A DNA stretch of 64,000 bases, taken from Alkalicoccobacillus porphyridii (GTDB lineage: Bacteria; Bacillota; Bacilli; Bacillales; Bacillaceae_D). The stretch spans positions 124,001 to 188,000 of the forward strand of contig NZ_VLXZ01000007.1 in NCBI RefSeq assembly GCF_007293315.1. The letters are read 5' to 3'. A program made the translations under genes and the position numbers. Positions 63,589 through 64,000 of this stretch are shown here, in pieces; the first letter of the stretch is position 1, and each line of letters opens with the position of its first letter. Under the pieces are notes generated by a model. That model ran no database searches. It saw nothing but the letters and a program-made list of their open reading frames with translations, and was not told the DNA's origin.

Positions 63589-64000
63589 AAAATAGTCTGC
63601 ATAATGAAAAAGGCCTTACACTTATAGAAGTCTTGGCTGGCGTAGTCATTCTCATGATTGTGCTCGGGATCGGTATGGCTGCACTCGCCCAAAGTAGCAC
63701 AGTGACTAATGCGATTAAAAACGAGTCCCAAGAAAGACAGGATATGCAGACGGGATTGTTGCAGCTGACAGAGGCGGTGCAGGAGGCGAGCAGAGTTGTA
63801 AAGGATGGTGAATACAACTTTCAGCTATACGATGCTAATGGAATTGAATCAAGATTCCGGCTCGATGATGGACAATTAAATACGAATGATAAAAACGGAT
63901 TTATACCTATTGAAGGTATTAGAAAAATGACTGTTATTGATGACAAAGGTATAACGTTTGAGATAAATGATCTGGAAGAGCCTGTTGTTCTTGCGAGACG
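63579..64000 (+). CDS. Minor prepilin, PilW/ComGF-like (cut by window end)
   Basis: This is a prepilin with leader MGIKNSLHNEKG, then LTLIEVLAGVVILMIVLGIG with Glu5 and a longer globular part that runs off the right edge, open for 140 codons. GGAGGTG precedes the ATG, which overlaps the previous gene by ten bases. It is the third of the divergent minor-pilin genes; its full length is unknown. Confidence 0.87.
   Translation, partial: MGIKNSLHNEKGLTLIEVLAGVVILMIVLGIGMAALAQSSTVTNAIKNESQERQDMQTGLLQLTEAVQEASRVVKDGEYNFQLYDANGIESRFRLDDGQLNTNDKNGFIPIEGIRKMTVIDDKGITFEINDLEEPVVLAR

Overview
This window comes from a low-GC, endospore-forming member of the Bacillaceae, most likely the alkaliphilic Shouchella/Alkalihalobacillus group. 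The evidence is spoIVFA-spoIVFB, the maf-radC-mreBCD-minCD block, L27 with a Firmicutes-type cleavable N-terminus next to its processing protease Prp, and an epidermin-type lantibiotic whose core resembles what I recall of Bacillus clausii clausin. Species is an inference; no rRNA or tRNA gene is visible.

Layout. 1-20.99 kb is mostly housekeeping or ordinary accessory DNA: the 3' end of mtnA, a 41-bp higher-order tandem repeat, a DinB-like protein, an FAD oxidase, a two-component system plus ABC exporter with the LnrJKLMN (linearmycin-resistance) layout, a class III aminotransferase with a YjiH-type transporter, a uracil-DNA glycosylase-like protein, an amidohydrolase, an AbrB paralogue, the rplU-prp-rpmA operon with an L21 leader, RNase G, spoIVFAB, an aldo/keto reductase, moaB, moaC and a DJ-1/PfpI protein. 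21.4-43.3 kb is an AT-rich accessory block with two biosynthetic clusters. The first, on + (21.4-30.2 kb), encodes a GT1 glycosyltransferase, an ACP fused to an alpha-oxoamine synthase, a SAM methyltransferase, an ABC exporter, a FabF-like ketosynthase and a phosphopantetheinyl transferase. I know no described system with this exact set, and it is the best candidate here for something new. The second (30.3-43.3 kb) is a class I lanthipeptide cluster (lanA, B, C, D, immunity FEG, RK, an Rgg/MutR-like regulator and an ABC exporter); its 44-aa precursor starts at GTG.

43.5-49.1 kb resumes the conserved minD-minC-mreD-mreC-mreB-radC-maf block (all on -). In B. subtilis minD is directly followed by spoIVFA, so 18.3-43.5 kb interrupts an ancestral operon order. 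49.7-64 kb carries an S9 peptidase, a SPOR protein in the spoIIB position, and a complete type IV pilus locus (pilB, pilT, pilC, major pilin, prepilin peptidase, pilM, pilN, pilO) with divergent minor pilins. The major pilin is preceded by a class II cyclic-di-GMP riboswitch whose aptamer overlaps an intrinsic terminator, which predicts that c-di-GMP switches pilin synthesis on.

How the genes work together. In the lanthipeptide cluster LanB dehydrates and LanC cyclises the LanA core, LanD decarboxylates the C-terminal cysteine, LanT exports, LanFEG protects, and LanRK plus the Rgg-like protein regulate; no LanP protease is seen. In the first cluster the PPTase would activate the ACP, the ketosynthase and oxoamine synthase would build an acyl aminoketone, the methyltransferase and glycosyltransferase would decorate it, and the FtsX-type ABC pair would export it. 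That pathway is inference from domain content.
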